Assembly: GCA_041392065.1 (NCBI GenBank)
Contig: JAWKMU010000001.1
Span: forward strand, 496,001 to 560,000
Reading direction: 5' to 3'
Length of the DNA: 64,000 nucleotides
From: CAJQLB01 sp041392065
GTDB lineage: Bacteria; Bacteroidota; Bacteroidia; Flavobacteriales; Flavobacteriaceae
Part shown: positions 34,576 to 43,829 of the stretch, piece by piece
Numbering within the stretch: the stretch's first letter is position 1
Layout of the letters: every line of letters begins with the position of its first letter
Notes under the pieces: model-generated
Told to the model about the DNA's origin: nothing
The model's database searches: none
What the model saw: the letters and a program-made list of their open reading frames with translations, nothing else
Translations under genes and position numbers: made by a program

Positions 34576-34645
34576 ATTAAAGAAAAGTCAATATATAAAA
34601 TAGAGCTTGTTTGGCAGTAATTACAAATTCAGGTTTTGCTAAATT

Positions 34646-35326
34646 TTAATGATTCTCCTTTAACAAATGCGGAAATTTTTGCTTAAATCGGTTTAATCTT
34701 GGTATTGAAACTCTTTGCACATAAGGATTACTTGGGTTTAAACGTTCGTAGTCTTGGTGATAATCTTCGGCAACCCAAAATTTCTGAAAAGGCATTACTT
34801 CGGCTGCAATGCGTTTATTCAGTTTTTTAGATAAAGCTTCTTTTTTTTCTAAAATAATTTGCTTTTGTTCTTCATTTTGATAAAAGATAATAGAGCGATA
34901 TTGCGAACCAATATCTGGACCTTGGCCATTTTCTTGCAGAGGATTTTGAGAGCCAAAATACACATCGACCAAAGTTGCAAAACTAACTATATTTGGGTCG
35001 TAAATAATTTCTACAGCTTCAGCATGTCCTGTTTTTCCTGTATTGCTTAATTGATAAGTAGGGTTTAAAGTGTGACCACCAGAATATCCAGAAATAGATT
35101 CTTCAACACCTTTTACGCTTTCGTAAATGGCTTCAACACACCAAAAGCAGCCACTCGCAAAATAAGCCCTTGCTTTACCATTTTGCAGAGGAACTTCAAC
35201 AGGTTCAGCATTTAAAAGTCCTTGTTCTATTTGTGTTTTACTATTTTTAGAAATGTCTTTTTGTTGTGCATTATTGTTGCAACTAAAAAGCAATGCAATT
35301 GAAAGGGAAACTATTAAAGATTTCAT
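34646..35326 (-). CDS. msrA: Peptide-methionine (S)-S-oxide reductase, lipoprotein form
   Basis: MsrA repairs oxidised methionine in proteins. The catalytic motif is YFASGCFWCVEAIYES (C60). GYSGGHTLNPTYQLSNTGKTGHAEAVEIIYDP, FFGSQNP-like FGSQNPLQENGQGPDIGSQYRS and the C-terminal EDYHQDYERLNP are all conserved. Residues 1-16 form a lipoprotein signal (ALLFSC), so this copy should act outside the cytoplasm. It is transcribed alone with no MsrB fusion. Confidence 0.95.
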   Translation of the reverse strand: MKSLIVSLSIALLFSCNNNAQQKDISKNSKTQIEQGLLNAEPVEVPLQNGKARAYFASGCFWCVEAIYESVKGVEESISGYSGGHTLNPTYQLSNTGKTGHAEAVEIIYDPNIVSFATLVDVYFGSQNPLQENGQGPDIGSQYRSIIFYQNEEQKQIILEKKEALSKKLNKRIAAEVMPFQKFWVAEDYHQDYERLNPSNPYVQRVSIPRLNRFKQKFPHLLKENH

Positions 35327-35375
35327 TTAATTTTAATTTTTTAACTCTGTCGTTAAATAACTAAAATAATTACAC

Positions 35376-35414
35376 AAAAAAAAGCCTATAACTTATTGCT
35401 AAAGGCTTTTTTTT
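35376..35414. terminator. Bidirectional terminator
   Basis: AAAAAAAGCCT (35377-35387) pairs with AGGCTTTTTTT (35403-35413). Read leftward it follows the stop of the coiled-coil gene at 35432. Confidence 0.85.
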
Positions 35415-35431
35415 ATATTATGTATTACTAA

Positions 35432-36211
35432 TTATAGTTTAGCAAACAATTTTTCCATTTTTTCTTTTTCCTCGTTGGCAAGTTCTTCGTCAACTAAAAT
35501 ACGACCACTGTGCTCGTCTGTAATTATTTTTTTACGTGATGCAATTTCCATTTGAACTTGAGGTGGAATAGTAAAGAAAGAACCACCAGATGCACCTCTT
35601 TCGATTGCTACAACTGCCAATCCGTTTTTCACATTTTTTCTTATCCTGTCATAAGCAACTACTAAACGCTCTTCAATAGATTCTTTAAAATCTTTAGACT
35701 TTTCAAGTAACGCTAATTCTTCTTTTTCAGTTTCAGCTAAGATGGCATCTAGCTCACCTTTTTTGTGTTTTAGGTGTTCTTGACGTTCTTTTAAGCGTTC
35801 TTTGTTTTCGTTTATAATCTCGTTTTTTTGTTCAATTTGGGCTTTAAATTCTTTAATATGTTTTTCTGCTAATTGAATTTCCAACTCTTGAAACTCAGTT
35901 TCTTTGGTTAATGAGTTGTACTCTCTGTTATTGCGAACATTTTTTTGTTGCTCTGAGTATTTTTTTATTAAAACTTTAGCTTCTTCTATTAAATTCTTCT
36001 TTGCTTTTATTTGTTCTTCAATATCAGCAAGGCTTTCATTAAGTTTTTGAAGCCTTGTGCTTAAACCTTCAACTTCATCTTCTAAATCACGTACTTCTAA
36101 TGGAAGTTCTCCTCTTACATTTCTAATTTCGTCAACTCTTGAGTCAATTAATTGTAAATCATATAGTGCTCTTAAACGCTCTTCTACACTAACTTCTTTC
36201 TTTTTTGCCAT
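35432..36211 (-). CDS. Coiled-coil protein with degenerate C4 zinc-ribbon domain
   Basis: A 259-residue protein with a long antiparallel coiled coil (about residues 10-185, rich in E/K heptads) and the C-terminal zf-RING_7-type domain of the CT398/FlgZ-like family (VKNGLAVVAIERGASGGSFFTIPPQVQMEIASRKKIITDEHSGRILVDEEL). In canonical members the ribbon has CxxC ... CxxC; here the four positions are Ser208, Ser211, Asp232 and Ser235, so zinc cannot be bound in the usual way. It starts 2 bases after the Nif3 stop and is probably co-transcribed with it. The function is unknown, perhaps nucleic-acid or protein binding. Confidence 0.85.
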   Translation of the reverse strand: MAKKKEVSVEERLRALYDLQLIDSRVDEIRNVRGELPLEVRDLEDEVEGLSTRLQKLNESLADIEEQIKAKKNLIEEAKVLIKKYSEQQKNVRNNREYNSLTKETEFQELEIQLAEKHIKEFKAQIEQKNEIINENKERLKERQEHLKHKKGELDAILAETEKEELALLEKSKDFKESIEERLVVAYDRIRKNVKNGLAVVAIERGASGGSFFTIPPQVQMEIASRKKIITDEHSGRILVDEELANEEKEKMEKLFAKL

Positions 36212-36213
36212 GC

Positions 36214-37308
36214 TTATAAATACTTTACTGGATTGGTATTTGTTTTTGATAAAATGATTGCAAAATTATGAATTTTTTTTGTAAGATATGCTACTAAAAG
36301 AGATTTTGTGAATTGTTCACTTTCATAGTGGCCAATATCTGCCAATAAAATGGAATTTTCGGCTTGAAAAAAATCATGGTATTTTAAGTCGGCAGTAATA
36401 AAAACATCAGCTTTTACAGCCTTTGCAGCCGAAATTGCAAAGCTGCCAGAGCCTCCTAAAACTGCTACTTTTTTAATAGGTCTTTTTAGTAATTGCGAAT
36501 GCCTTATGGCTGTAGTGTTCATTTTTGTTTTTAAATTGTTTAAAAAAGTGACCTCATCAATAGCTTCAGGTAATTCGCCAACCATTCCCATACCTATATG
36601 CTGATTTTTATTTTCGAGGGTAACAATTTCATAAGCAACTTCTTCGTAAGAATGTGTTTTAAAAAGGGCTTTAAGTACAGAGTTTTCAATATGTTTTGGA
36701 AAAATGACTGAGAGTTTTACTTCATGTTCTTCTTGTGTAATACCTTTTTCTCCTTTTGTTGGATTGGATTGTTCATTTCCATTAAACGTACCAATACCAT
36801 CTACATTAAAACTGCAATTATTGTAGTTGCCAATGGCTCCAGCTCCTGCTTGAAATAAAGCCTCGCGAACGGTGTTTATCTCATCTTTTGGAACATAAGT
36901 TGTTAGTTTTTTTATAGTTGCATTTTGAGGAATAAGAATTTTTCTATTTACAAGACCTAACTTTTCACAAATCATATCGTTTACACCATTAATAGCATTA
37001 TCTAATGCAGTATGAATGGCGAAAATGGAGATATCATGTTTTATGGCTTTCATCACAACACGTTCTACATAACTGTTTCCTGTTAGTTTTTTTAACCCTT
37101 TAAAAATAATTGGATGAAAGCTTACGATAAGGTTACAATTGTTTTCAATGGCTTCGTCTACAACAGTTTCAATAGTATCTAAAGTGACTAAAATTCCTGT
37201 AACTTTTGCATTTTTGTTACCAACGAGAAGCCCAACATTATCAAAATCTTCTGCATAGGCTAAAGGTGATAGATCTTCTAAATGTTTTATTACGTCTTGA
37301 ACAATCAT
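36214..37308 (-). CDS. Nif3-like dinuclear metal-centre hexameric protein
   Basis: A protein of the NIF3/YbgI family (GTP cyclohydrolase I type 2-like), about 364 residues with the PII-like insertion domain (about 130-240) found in longer members. Metal-site segments are IVSFHPIIFKGLKKL, IFAIHTALDNAINGVND and, at the C terminus, LADIGHYESEQF. The frame is open from 37329, but the promoter-like TATCTTTG at 37334-37327 overlaps that codon, so the ATG at 37308 (MIVQDVIKHLEDLSPLAYAEDFDNVGLLVG) is preferred. The function is unsettled. Confidence 0.9.
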   Translation of the reverse strand: MIVQDVIKHLEDLSPLAYAEDFDNVGLLVGNKNAKVTGILVTLDTIETVVDEAIENNCNLIVSFHPIIFKGLKKLTGNSYVERVVMKAIKHDISIFAIHTALDNAINGVNDMICEKLGLVNRKILIPQNATIKKLTTYVPKDEINTVREALFQAGAGAIGNYNNCSFNVDGIGTFNGNEQSNPTKGEKGITQEEHEVKLSVIFPKHIENSVLKALFKTHSYEEVAYEIVTLENKNQHIGMGMVGELPEAIDEVTFLNNLKTKMNTTAIRHSQLLKRPIKKVAVLGGSGSFAISAAKAVKADVFITADLKYHDFFQAENSILLADIGHYESEQFTKSLLVAYLTKKIHNFAIILSKTNTNPVKYL

Positions 37309-37326
37309 AAAAACTTTATTTATGTT

Positions 37327-37334
37327 CAAAGATA
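37327..37334 (-). promoter_or_regulatory. -7 element of the Nif3 operon
   Basis: On the minus strand this reads TATCTTTG. It supports starting translation of the Nif3-like gene at 37308 rather than 37329. Confidence 0.5.
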
Positions 37335-37373
37335 AATATTTACTTTAGTTTATAAATAATTACTTTAGCCAAG

Positions 37374-38381
37374 GTGAATTTATTAAGAAAAATACTGATT
37401 CCGACTGTTCCAGTTTATCAAGGCATTACTTGGTTGCGCAATTATTGTTATGATAAGGATATTTTGAAATCTAAGGCTTACAATTTTCCAATTATTTGTG
37501 TTGGGAATTTGAGTGTTGGTGGAACAGGGAAAACTCCGATGATTGAGTATTTGATTAGGTTGTTAAAAGAAGATTATTCAGTTGGCACTTTAAGTCGAGG
37601 GTATGGAAGGCAAACTAAAGGGTTTTTGTTAGCTGATGATACTGCGACAGCAAAAAAGATTGGTGATGAGCCTTTTCAATTTTACGCTAAATTTTCAGAC
37701 ATAATTGTTAGTGTAGGAGAGGACAGACAGAATGCGATTGAACAACTTATACAATTAGAAAAACTACCGGAAATTTTACTTTTAGATGATGCTTTTCAGC
37801 ATAGAAAAGTAAAAGCTGGACTTAATATTTTGCTTACCAGCTATAATGATTTGTATGTAAATGATATGGTTTTGCCAACGGGAAACTTACGTGAACCAAA
37901 ATCAGGAGCTAAAAGAGCAGATATTATCGTGGTTACTAAATGTCCTGAAACTGTTACTGTTCAAGAACAAGAAAGTGTTAAAAATGAATTGAATATTGCA
38001 ACTCATCAGCAATTGTTTTTTAGCTCAATTTCTTATGCAAGCGAAATAGTTTCCAAAGACAAGGCAATGGATTTAGATGAGTTGAAAAAGAAATCATTTA
38101 CATTAGTTACAGGAATTGCAAACCCAAAACCACTTGTAGATTTCTTAAATAATAAAGGTTTTAAGTTTCACCATGAAGCGTTTAATGACCATCATGATTT
38201 TAGTGCTTCAGAAATTAGCGAACTTGAAACAAAGGAGTTAATACTGACGACTGAAAAAGACTATATGAGACTTAGAGATAGCTTAAAAGGAAGTAACTTA
38301 TATTACTTACCAATAACAAATAAAATAGTAGACGAAGATAAGTTTAGCAAAAGTATTAAATCGTTTATCAAAAATTTTTAA
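37374..38381 (+). CDS. lpxK: Tetraacyldisaccharide 4'-kinase
   Basis: LpxK phosphorylates the 4' position of the lipid A precursor at the inner membrane. The 335-residue protein has a P-loop VGNLSVGGTGKTPMIEYL (43-60), SRGYGR and LLLDDAFQHRKVKAGLNILL, all family hallmarks. Translation starts at GTG (37374); the nearest in-frame ATG is too far inside. It converges with the hybrid kinase gene (4-base overlap). Confidence 0.94.
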   Translation: MNLLRKILIPTVPVYQGITWLRNYCYDKDILKSKAYNFPIICVGNLSVGGTGKTPMIEYLIRLLKEDYSVGTLSRGYGRQTKGFLLADDTATAKKIGDEPFQFYAKFSDIIVSVGEDRQNAIEQLIQLEKLPEILLLDDAFQHRKVKAGLNILLTSYNDLYVNDMVLPTGNLREPKSGAKRADIIVVTKCPETVTVQEQESVKNELNIATHQQLFFSSISYASEIVSKDKAMDLDELKKKSFTLVTGIANPKPLVDFLNNKGFKFHHEAFNDHHDFSASEISELETKELILTTEKDYMRLRDSLKGSNLYYLPITNKIVDEDKFSKSIKSFIKNF

Positions 38382-40600
38382 GCTGGAGCTTCTGTTTTTG
38401 ATAATGCTAAATACAATTTTTTCTCAAAGTCTTCTTGCTTAAATGGTTTTGAGATGATGTCGTTAAAGCCAGCTTCGTCAAACTCATGCATTTTGTCTTC
38501 GAGAGTTACTGCTGTTAGTGCAAAAATGGTAAGTTCTTTATTAAAACTTCTTATACGCTTTGTGGCTTCAAGACCACTTATTCCAGGCATGTGGATGTCC
38601 ATTAATACAACATCGTAAGATGTTTCTTTAACCATTTCAACAGCAGCTTCGCCATTGTCTACTAAATCACAGTTAAGATTCATCTTGTTAAGGATTTTCT
38701 TAGTGATCATTTGGTTAATCTTGTTGTCTTCAACTACTAAAATTTTCACGTTTTCTAAATTTAGTTTACTTATTTCTTTTGAATAGTCGTGTTTTTTCTC
38801 CTTTACGACTTCTTCAGATTCTCTAAGAGGGAGTTCAATGAAAAATGAGGTGCCTTTACCCAATTCACTTTTTAGATAAATTTTGCCTTTTAAAATATCA
38901 ACCAATCCTTTTACAATAGAAAGACCAAGTCCAGTGCCACCATATTTACGGTTAATTTGTACAGAGCCTTGAGAAAAGCTCTCAAACATATTGTCTTGTT
39001 TTTCTTTAGTAATTCCTATTCCGTTATCTTCAACTTCTAATCGAACAGTGTGCATGTCGTTCGATTTATTTATTTGTGTAACTCTAACCCAAATATCTCC
39101 ATCTTTTGTAAACTTTATCGAGTTTCCGATTAGGTTTATGAGTATTTGAGAAATCTTCAACTGGTCACCATCAAATATTTCAGGTAGCTTTTTGTCGTAC
39201 TCATAATGCATCATAATGTTATTGTCTAATGCTGAGTTGTTTAAAGCTGCAATTACATTTTCGACTTTGTTTTTTAAATTGAATATTTCTGGGTCTAATT
39301 CTACTTTGTTGGCTTCAATTTTGTTGATTTGAAGTATATCATTGATAAACGTTAGTAGATAATCTCCAGAAAACTTTAAACTTTTTAAATGTTGTATTTG
39401 GTCTGGTTTTGGGTTTTCTTCCAAAAGCATATTGGTTAAACCCGTTACAGCATATAATGGTGTTCTTAGTTCGTGTGTAACTGTAGAAAGAAAGTTGGAC
39501 TTGGTCTTTGCAGCTATTTCTGCACGTTCTTTTTCTGTAAGCAACTCTTCGTTTTTCTTGTACAACATATTATTAGTCTTCAACCTAATATTGTTGTTTT
39601 TGTATAAGGATAAAGTTAATAGTGATAGAATGGTAATCAGAGAAACACTTAAAATAGTTATAAGTCTTGTTAAGCTGCTTGCTTCATCTTTTTCTTGAAT
39701 TTCCAGTTTCTGATTTTCAATTTGAGCACCCAAATCTGCAATAAGTAATTGATTTCTTTTTTCTGGTGATAAATTTTCTCGTTGTATTTTTAATATAGAG
39801 TCATTTAAATTTATGTATGCTCTTAAGCTTTTTACAGCCAAACTGCTATTACCTGTAGCTTCATAAACTTTACTTAATATTTCATTAGATTCTCTTGAAA
39901 GCTCAAGATTTTTTAAACTTTCTGCAATTTCCAATCCTTTAATTGTTTGAGAAAGTGCTTTATCTAATTTATTTTCTTGTAGAGCGATATAACCACTTTT
40001 ATTCAATGCCGAACTAAGAATTTGATCTAACTTCTCTTTTTTAGATAAAATGATCACCTTGTCTAAAAGTATATTGGCCTCACTAAAATCATTCAACTTT
40101 ATATTGGCTTCAGCTTTACTTAATGTGGCTTGTATGGCAAGTTCATTAAGACCTTCTTCCTCAAAAATAGCTTTAGAAGAATTAAAGTAATCTAATGCTT
40201 TAAGGTATTCTTTTTGTGCTAAGTTAATTTTGCCAAAAGTATAACGTGAAATGGCTAAATTTTGAATATCTTCTACACCAAGCTGTACTTCTATCGCTTT
40301 AATGATACTTATTTCTGCATCATCGTACTCTCCAACAATATATTGTAGATTAGCAATTTTAGATAGTACAATTCCTTGATTTTTTTTATCCTCGAATTTT
40401 AAGGTTAGTTCAAGTACATTTTCAAGTCTTTTAATGGCTTGAAAGTAATTATTTCGCTGAGTTTCTAACTCTGCTGTTTGTATTCCAAAGGTAATTTCGC
40501 TCTGTTGCAACTCTTTGTCATCCTCAATTTTACTTTGTGGATAACCAAGTGCGCAGATTGATACCAAAAGAACAAATATGTAATTTTTGATTTGGGACAT
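38378..40600 (-). CDS. Hybrid histidine kinase with TPR sensor and receiver domain
   Basis: A ~740-residue signalling protein: signal sequence, periplasmic tetratricopeptide repeats (about residues 35-270), a transmembrane helix (about 312-333), a coiled linker, HisKA with FLSTVTHELRTPL (phospho-acceptor H379 in open-frame numbering), HATPase_c with N-box, DNGIGIT and GGTGLGLSIVKGL, and a C-terminal receiver (D671 in VVLMDIHMPGISGLEATKRI). An intramolecular or downstream phosphorelay is likely, but no HPt or response-regulator gene is adjacent. The ATG at 40600 gives MSQIKNYIFVLLVSICALG; three extra codons are open upstream. Confidence 0.92.
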   Translation of the reverse strand: MSQIKNYIFVLLVSICALGYPQSKIEDDKELQQSEITFGIQTAELETQRNNYFQAIKRLENVLELTLKFEDKKNQGIVLSKIANLQYIVGEYDDAEISIIKAIEVQLGVEDIQNLAISRYTFGKINLAQKEYLKALDYFNSSKAIFEEEGLNELAIQATLSKAEANIKLNDFSEANILLDKVIILSKKEKLDQILSSALNKSGYIALQENKLDKALSQTIKGLEIAESLKNLELSRESNEILSKVYEATGNSSLAVKSLRAYINLNDSILKIQRENLSPEKRNQLLIADLGAQIENQKLEIQEKDEASSLTRLITILSVSLITILSLLTLSLYKNNNIRLKTNNMLYKKNEELLTEKERAEIAAKTKSNFLSTVTHELRTPLYAVTGLTNMLLEENPKPDQIQHLKSLKFSGDYLLTFINDILQINKIEANKVELDPEIFNLKNKVENVIAALNNSALDNNIMMHYEYDKKLPEIFDGDQLKISQILINLIGNSIKFTKDGDIWVRVTQINKSNDMHTVRLEVEDNGIGITKEKQDNMFESFSQGSVQINRKYGGTGLGLSIVKGLVDILKGKIYLKSELGKGTSFFIELPLRESEEVVKEKKHDYSKEISKLNLENVKILVVEDNKINQMITKKILNKMNLNCDLVDNGEAAVEMVKETSYDVVLMDIHMPGISGLEATKRIRSFNKELTIFALTAVTLEDKMHEFDEAGFNDIISKPFKQEDFEKKLYLALSKTEAPA

Positions 40601-40681
40601 TAAAACCAATTTATCGACAAATATAACAATTTATTCGATTAAATGCAGTTTTTTTATAAAAATATGTATTTCATCGTAATT

Positions 40682-41671
40682 TTATGCAGTTGATATTTTT
40701 TTTATCAACTCAATAATTCTACAGGAATAACCTGTTTCATTATCGTACCAACCTATTATTTTAACCATATTTCCAATAACTGAAGTCATTTGAGAATCAA
40801 AAATACACGAGTGCGTGTTTCCAACTATGTCAATAGATACAATTGGGTCTTCGGTATATTCTAAAATACCTTTAAAACGACCTTCAGAAGCATTTTTAAA
40901 GGCTTTATTAATGTCTGATACACTAACTGTTTTATTGACGTTAAAGGTGATGTCAGTGAGCGAACCATTGGCAACTGGAACTCTAATGCCACATCCACCA
41001 ATAACATCTGACAAATCTGGAAAAATTTTAGTTAATGCTTTCGCAGCTCCTGTAGTTGTAGGAACTATAGATTGACCAGCAGCTCTTGCTCTACGTAAGT
41101 CACGATGCGGTTGGTCATGTAAACTCTGATCTGTTGTATATGAATGTACTGTAGTAATATAAGCTTGTTTAATTTCTGTAAGTTCATTTATCACAGCAAT
41201 CATTGGAGCAGCATTGTTGGTTGTACAAGATGCGTTGGATATTATTTTTTCAGAGTCAGACAGAATAGAATCGTTAACACCTAATACTACCGTAGGTATA
41301 CTATCTTCTTGTGGAGGAACTGCCAAAATTACTTTTTTTGCACCATTGGTAATATGGTACTGTAAATCTTCGCGAGATTTAAATTTTCCAGTAGCCTCTA
41401 AAACAATGTCTACATTATTCCAATTTGTATTTTTTGGATGTGAGTGATTTGAAAATGCAATTTTGTTGTTATTAACTATAATATGATGTTCATCATAAGT
41501 TATTGGCGTACTAAAAATTCCATGAATACTGTCATATTTTAACAAATGACTTAGTGTTTTAGAATCTGCAAGGTCATTTATTGCTACCACTTCAATCCGA
41601 GGATGTTCATGTAATAATCTAAAAACACGTCTTCCAATACGACCAAAACCGTTAATGGCAACTTTAATCAT
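40682..41671 (-). CDS. gap: Glyceraldehyde-3-phosphate dehydrogenase, type I
   Basis: A 329-residue GAPDH with Rossmann start INGFGRIGRRVFRLL, catalytic cysteine in SNASCTTN (C149), the S-loop QSLHDQPHRDLRRARAAGQSIVPTTTGAAKA and the C-terminal VKIIGWYDNETGYSCRIIELI. Asp32-equivalent INDLAD suggests NAD preference. It starts one base after the lipA stop and is probably co-transcribed with it. It may be one of several gap copies in the genome; glycolytic or gluconeogenic direction cannot be decided. Confidence 0.93.
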   Translation of the reverse strand: MIKVAINGFGRIGRRVFRLLHEHPRIEVVAINDLADSKTLSHLLKYDSIHGIFSTPITYDEHHIIVNNNKIAFSNHSHPKNTNWNNVDIVLEATGKFKSREDLQYHITNGAKKVILAVPPQEDSIPTVVLGVNDSILSDSEKIISNASCTTNNAAPMIAVINELTEIKQAYITTVHSYTTDQSLHDQPHRDLRRARAAGQSIVPTTTGAAKALTKIFPDLSDVIGGCGIRVPVANGSLTDITFNVNKTVSVSDINKAFKNASEGRFKGILEYTEDPIVSIDIVGNTHSCIFDSQMTSVIGNMVKIIGWYDNETGYSCRIIELIKKISTA

Positions 41672-41672
41672 T

Positions 41673-42551
41673 TTAATTAATGTGTTTTTGTGCTTTGTAA
41701 GAAGAGCGAACTAAAGCACTACTTTCAACATGACGAAAACCAAGATTAAGACCTATTTCTTTATATTCTTGAAACTGATCAGGAGTTATAAATTGTTTTA
41801 CAGGCAAATGTTTTTTACTTGGCTGTAAATATTGTCCAATAGTAACTACATCAACTTTAGCTTCTTTTAAATCGTGAAGGGTTTCAATGACTTCGTCTCT
41901 GGTTTCACCAAGACCAAGCATGATTCCTGTTTTGGTTCTTCGTTGTCCAGAATCTTTCAAATATTTTAAAACACCAAGACTTCTATCGTATTTTGCTTGA
42001 ATTCTAACCTCTCTGGTTAATCTTCTAACAGTTTCCATGTTATGCGAAATCACTTCAGGTGCAACGTCCAGAATTCTATCCAAATGTTTTTCTATCCCTT
42101 GAAAATCTGGAATAAGTGTTTCTATTGTTGTTTCAGGGTTCATTCGTCTTACTGCTTTTACGGTTTCGCTCCACATAATGCTTCCCATGTCCTTAAGGTC
42201 ATCACGATCAACACTTGTTAATACAGCATGTTTTATATTCATGATTTTGATTGAACGAGCCACCTTTTCAGGTTCGTCCCAATCTACAGTTTCTGGTCGC
42301 CCAGTTTTTACACCACAAAAACCACAAGAACGTGTACAAATATTACCAAGAATCATAAAAGTTGCAGTACCTTCTCCCCAACATTCTCCCATATTTGGGC
42401 AACTTCCAGAAGTACATATGGTATTTAATTTGTATTTATCAACCAAGCCACGAAGTTCAGTGTATTTTTTACCAGTTGGTAGCTTAACCCTGAGCCATTT
42501 TGGTTTAGCAATACGTTCGGTTGAAGTATTTGAAGCAATTTCTGTATTCAT
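41673..42551 (-). CDS. lipA: Lipoyl synthase
   Basis: A radical-SAM enzyme that inserts two sulfurs into octanoyl chains on lipoyl carrier proteins. The auxiliary cluster cysteines are C46, C51 and C57 (CTSGSCPNMGEC), the radical-SAM cluster C72, C76 and C79 (CTRSCGFC), and the C-terminal serine motif VRSSYKA is present. The 292-residue length is standard. A -7 element precedes it at 42576-42569, and gap follows after one base. Confidence 0.97.
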   Translation of the reverse strand: MNTEIASNTSTERIAKPKWLRVKLPTGKKYTELRGLVDKYKLNTICTSGSCPNMGECWGEGTATFMILGNICTRSCGFCGVKTGRPETVDWDEPEKVARSIKIMNIKHAVLTSVDRDDLKDMGSIMWSETVKAVRRMNPETTIETLIPDFQGIEKHLDRILDVAPEVISHNMETVRRLTREVRIQAKYDRSLGVLKYLKDSGQRRTKTGIMLGLGETRDEVIETLHDLKEAKVDVVTIGQYLQPSKKHLPVKQFITPDQFQEYKEIGLNLGFRHVESSALVRSSYKAQKHIN

Positions 42552-42568
42552 TCTTTAGTGATAAGGTG

Positions 42569-42576
42569 CAAAGATA
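42569..42576 (-). promoter_or_regulatory. -7 element of lipA-gap
   Basis: On the minus strand this reads TATCTTTG, 17 bases before the lipA ATG, in the 48-base gap after the Nramp-like gene. It suggests lipA-gap has its own promoter. Confidence 0.5.
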
Positions 42577-42599
42577 CGAAGTATAAACTTAAAATGATA

Positions 42600-43829
42600 C
42601 TATAAAAGCATTAGGTACCAAACACTAAAACCTATCAGGAAAATAATGCCCAGCCAACTCAAGATGTGCATTTTTAATGTTGGTCGCCATTCTTCAGGAG
42701 TGTGTTTGCTACTTATAAGTTTGTAATTGATGATGGCGTAAAATGGTGCTGTTAAAAATGATAAGATTGTGGCAATCTTAACTAATAATCCCATTTCTGA
42801 TGCGAAAAAGAAAAATATGGATACAGAGCCAATAGCTAATAATAAAATCCAAACCAAATATCCTCGTTTATAATCTTTATTAAATAGTAATTCAATAGTT
42901 CTGTCCATTGCTCGAGGAGATGCATCTAAACAGGTTAGAGTAGTACTAAACATGGTTGTAAAGGCTGCAATACCAATGATAACATAAGCCCAATTACCTA
43001 AACTTGAGGTGTACATATTAATTAATTGTCCTGAGAATTCACCTGCATTATCACTAAAACTATTTCCGGTACCAAACATTACCAAACATCCTAGCAACAC
43101 AAAACAGACACCCAATAATACGGTTCCAATATAACCTACGTTGAAATCGAAAATGGCTGATTTTGAATCGAACTCCTCATTATCTTTACGCTTTTCAATT
43201 GCCCACAATGAGTGCCAGACTGAAATATCTAAAGGAGCAGGCATCCATCCCATAAAAGCAATTAAAAAAGCTATTTGAGGAGTTTCTTTTGGCAGTATCT
43301 GAGATAATGATAGGGAAGAATCATTGCCCAAAAAAGCCGTTGTTACAGCTGCTATTGTGCTGATTGATAGTGTAATGATAATTATTTTTATTAAATTATC
43401 TAGTAGCTTGTATTTTCCAATTATTAGCAAAACTAAACATACACCAAGTACAATAATTGTCCAAACCTTTACTGCTAACTCGGCATTAAATCCTAGATCA
43501 CCAAATAAAGAAGAGGCTAAACCAGCAGTAACAATAGTTACAGCAGTTTGAATGGTAAACATGGTAGCAAAGGTTAGAATAAAATAAGCTATTAAGATAC
43601 CATTTCCCATTTTTTTGTAACCGTCCAATAAGCTTTCACCTGTTGCTGAAGCATATCTTGGACCAAACTGAAAAAAAGGATATTTAAATAAATTTACTAG
43701 TAATAATGCCCACAGTAATCCTAAACCAAAATCTGCACCAGCTTTTGTAGATTGTACTAAATGAGAAACTCCGATTGCTGCTCCTGCAAACAATAAACCT
43801 GGACCTAATTTTTTTAATGTTGTTGTCAT
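42600..43829 (-). CDS. Nramp-superfamily transporter lacking canonical metal motif
   Basis: A 409-residue protein with 11 predicted helices and the Nramp framework (GPGLLFAGAAIG at the start; LIAFMGWMPAPLDISVWHSLWAIEK in helix 6). The helix-1 motif DPGN that binds Mn/Fe in true Nramp proteins is replaced by AAIGVSHLVQSTKAG, and the helix-6 MPH motif by MPAPLD. By family knowledge such divergent members (for example magnesium-type NRMTs) have other substrates, so calling it a manganese importer would be unsafe. Its start codon overlaps the stop of the ECF sigma gene by 4 bases. Confidence 0.85.
   Translation of the reverse strand: MTTTLKKLGPGLLFAGAAIGVSHLVQSTKAGADFGLGLLWALLLVNLFKYPFFQFGPRYASATGESLLDGYKKMGNGILIAYFILTFATMFTIQTAVTIVTAGLASSLFGDLGFNAELAVKVWTIIVLGVCLVLLIIGKYKLLDNLIKIIIITLSISTIAAVTTAFLGNDSSLSLSQILPKETPQIAFLIAFMGWMPAPLDISVWHSLWAIEKRKDNEEFDSKSAIFDFNVGYIGTVLLGVCFVLLGCLVMFGTGNSFSDNAGEFSGQLINMYTSSLGNWAYVIIGIAAFTTMFSTTLTCLDASPRAMDRTIELLFNKDYKRGYLVWILLLAIGSVSIFFFFASEMGLLVKIATILSFLTAPFYAIINYKLISSKHTPEEWRPTLKMHILSWLGIIFLIGFSVWYLMLL

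Noticed and set aside
42178..42558. 126-residue plus-strand frame opposite lipA
   Set aside because: It overlaps the cysteine motifs of lipoyl synthase on the other strand; coding signal belongs to lipA.
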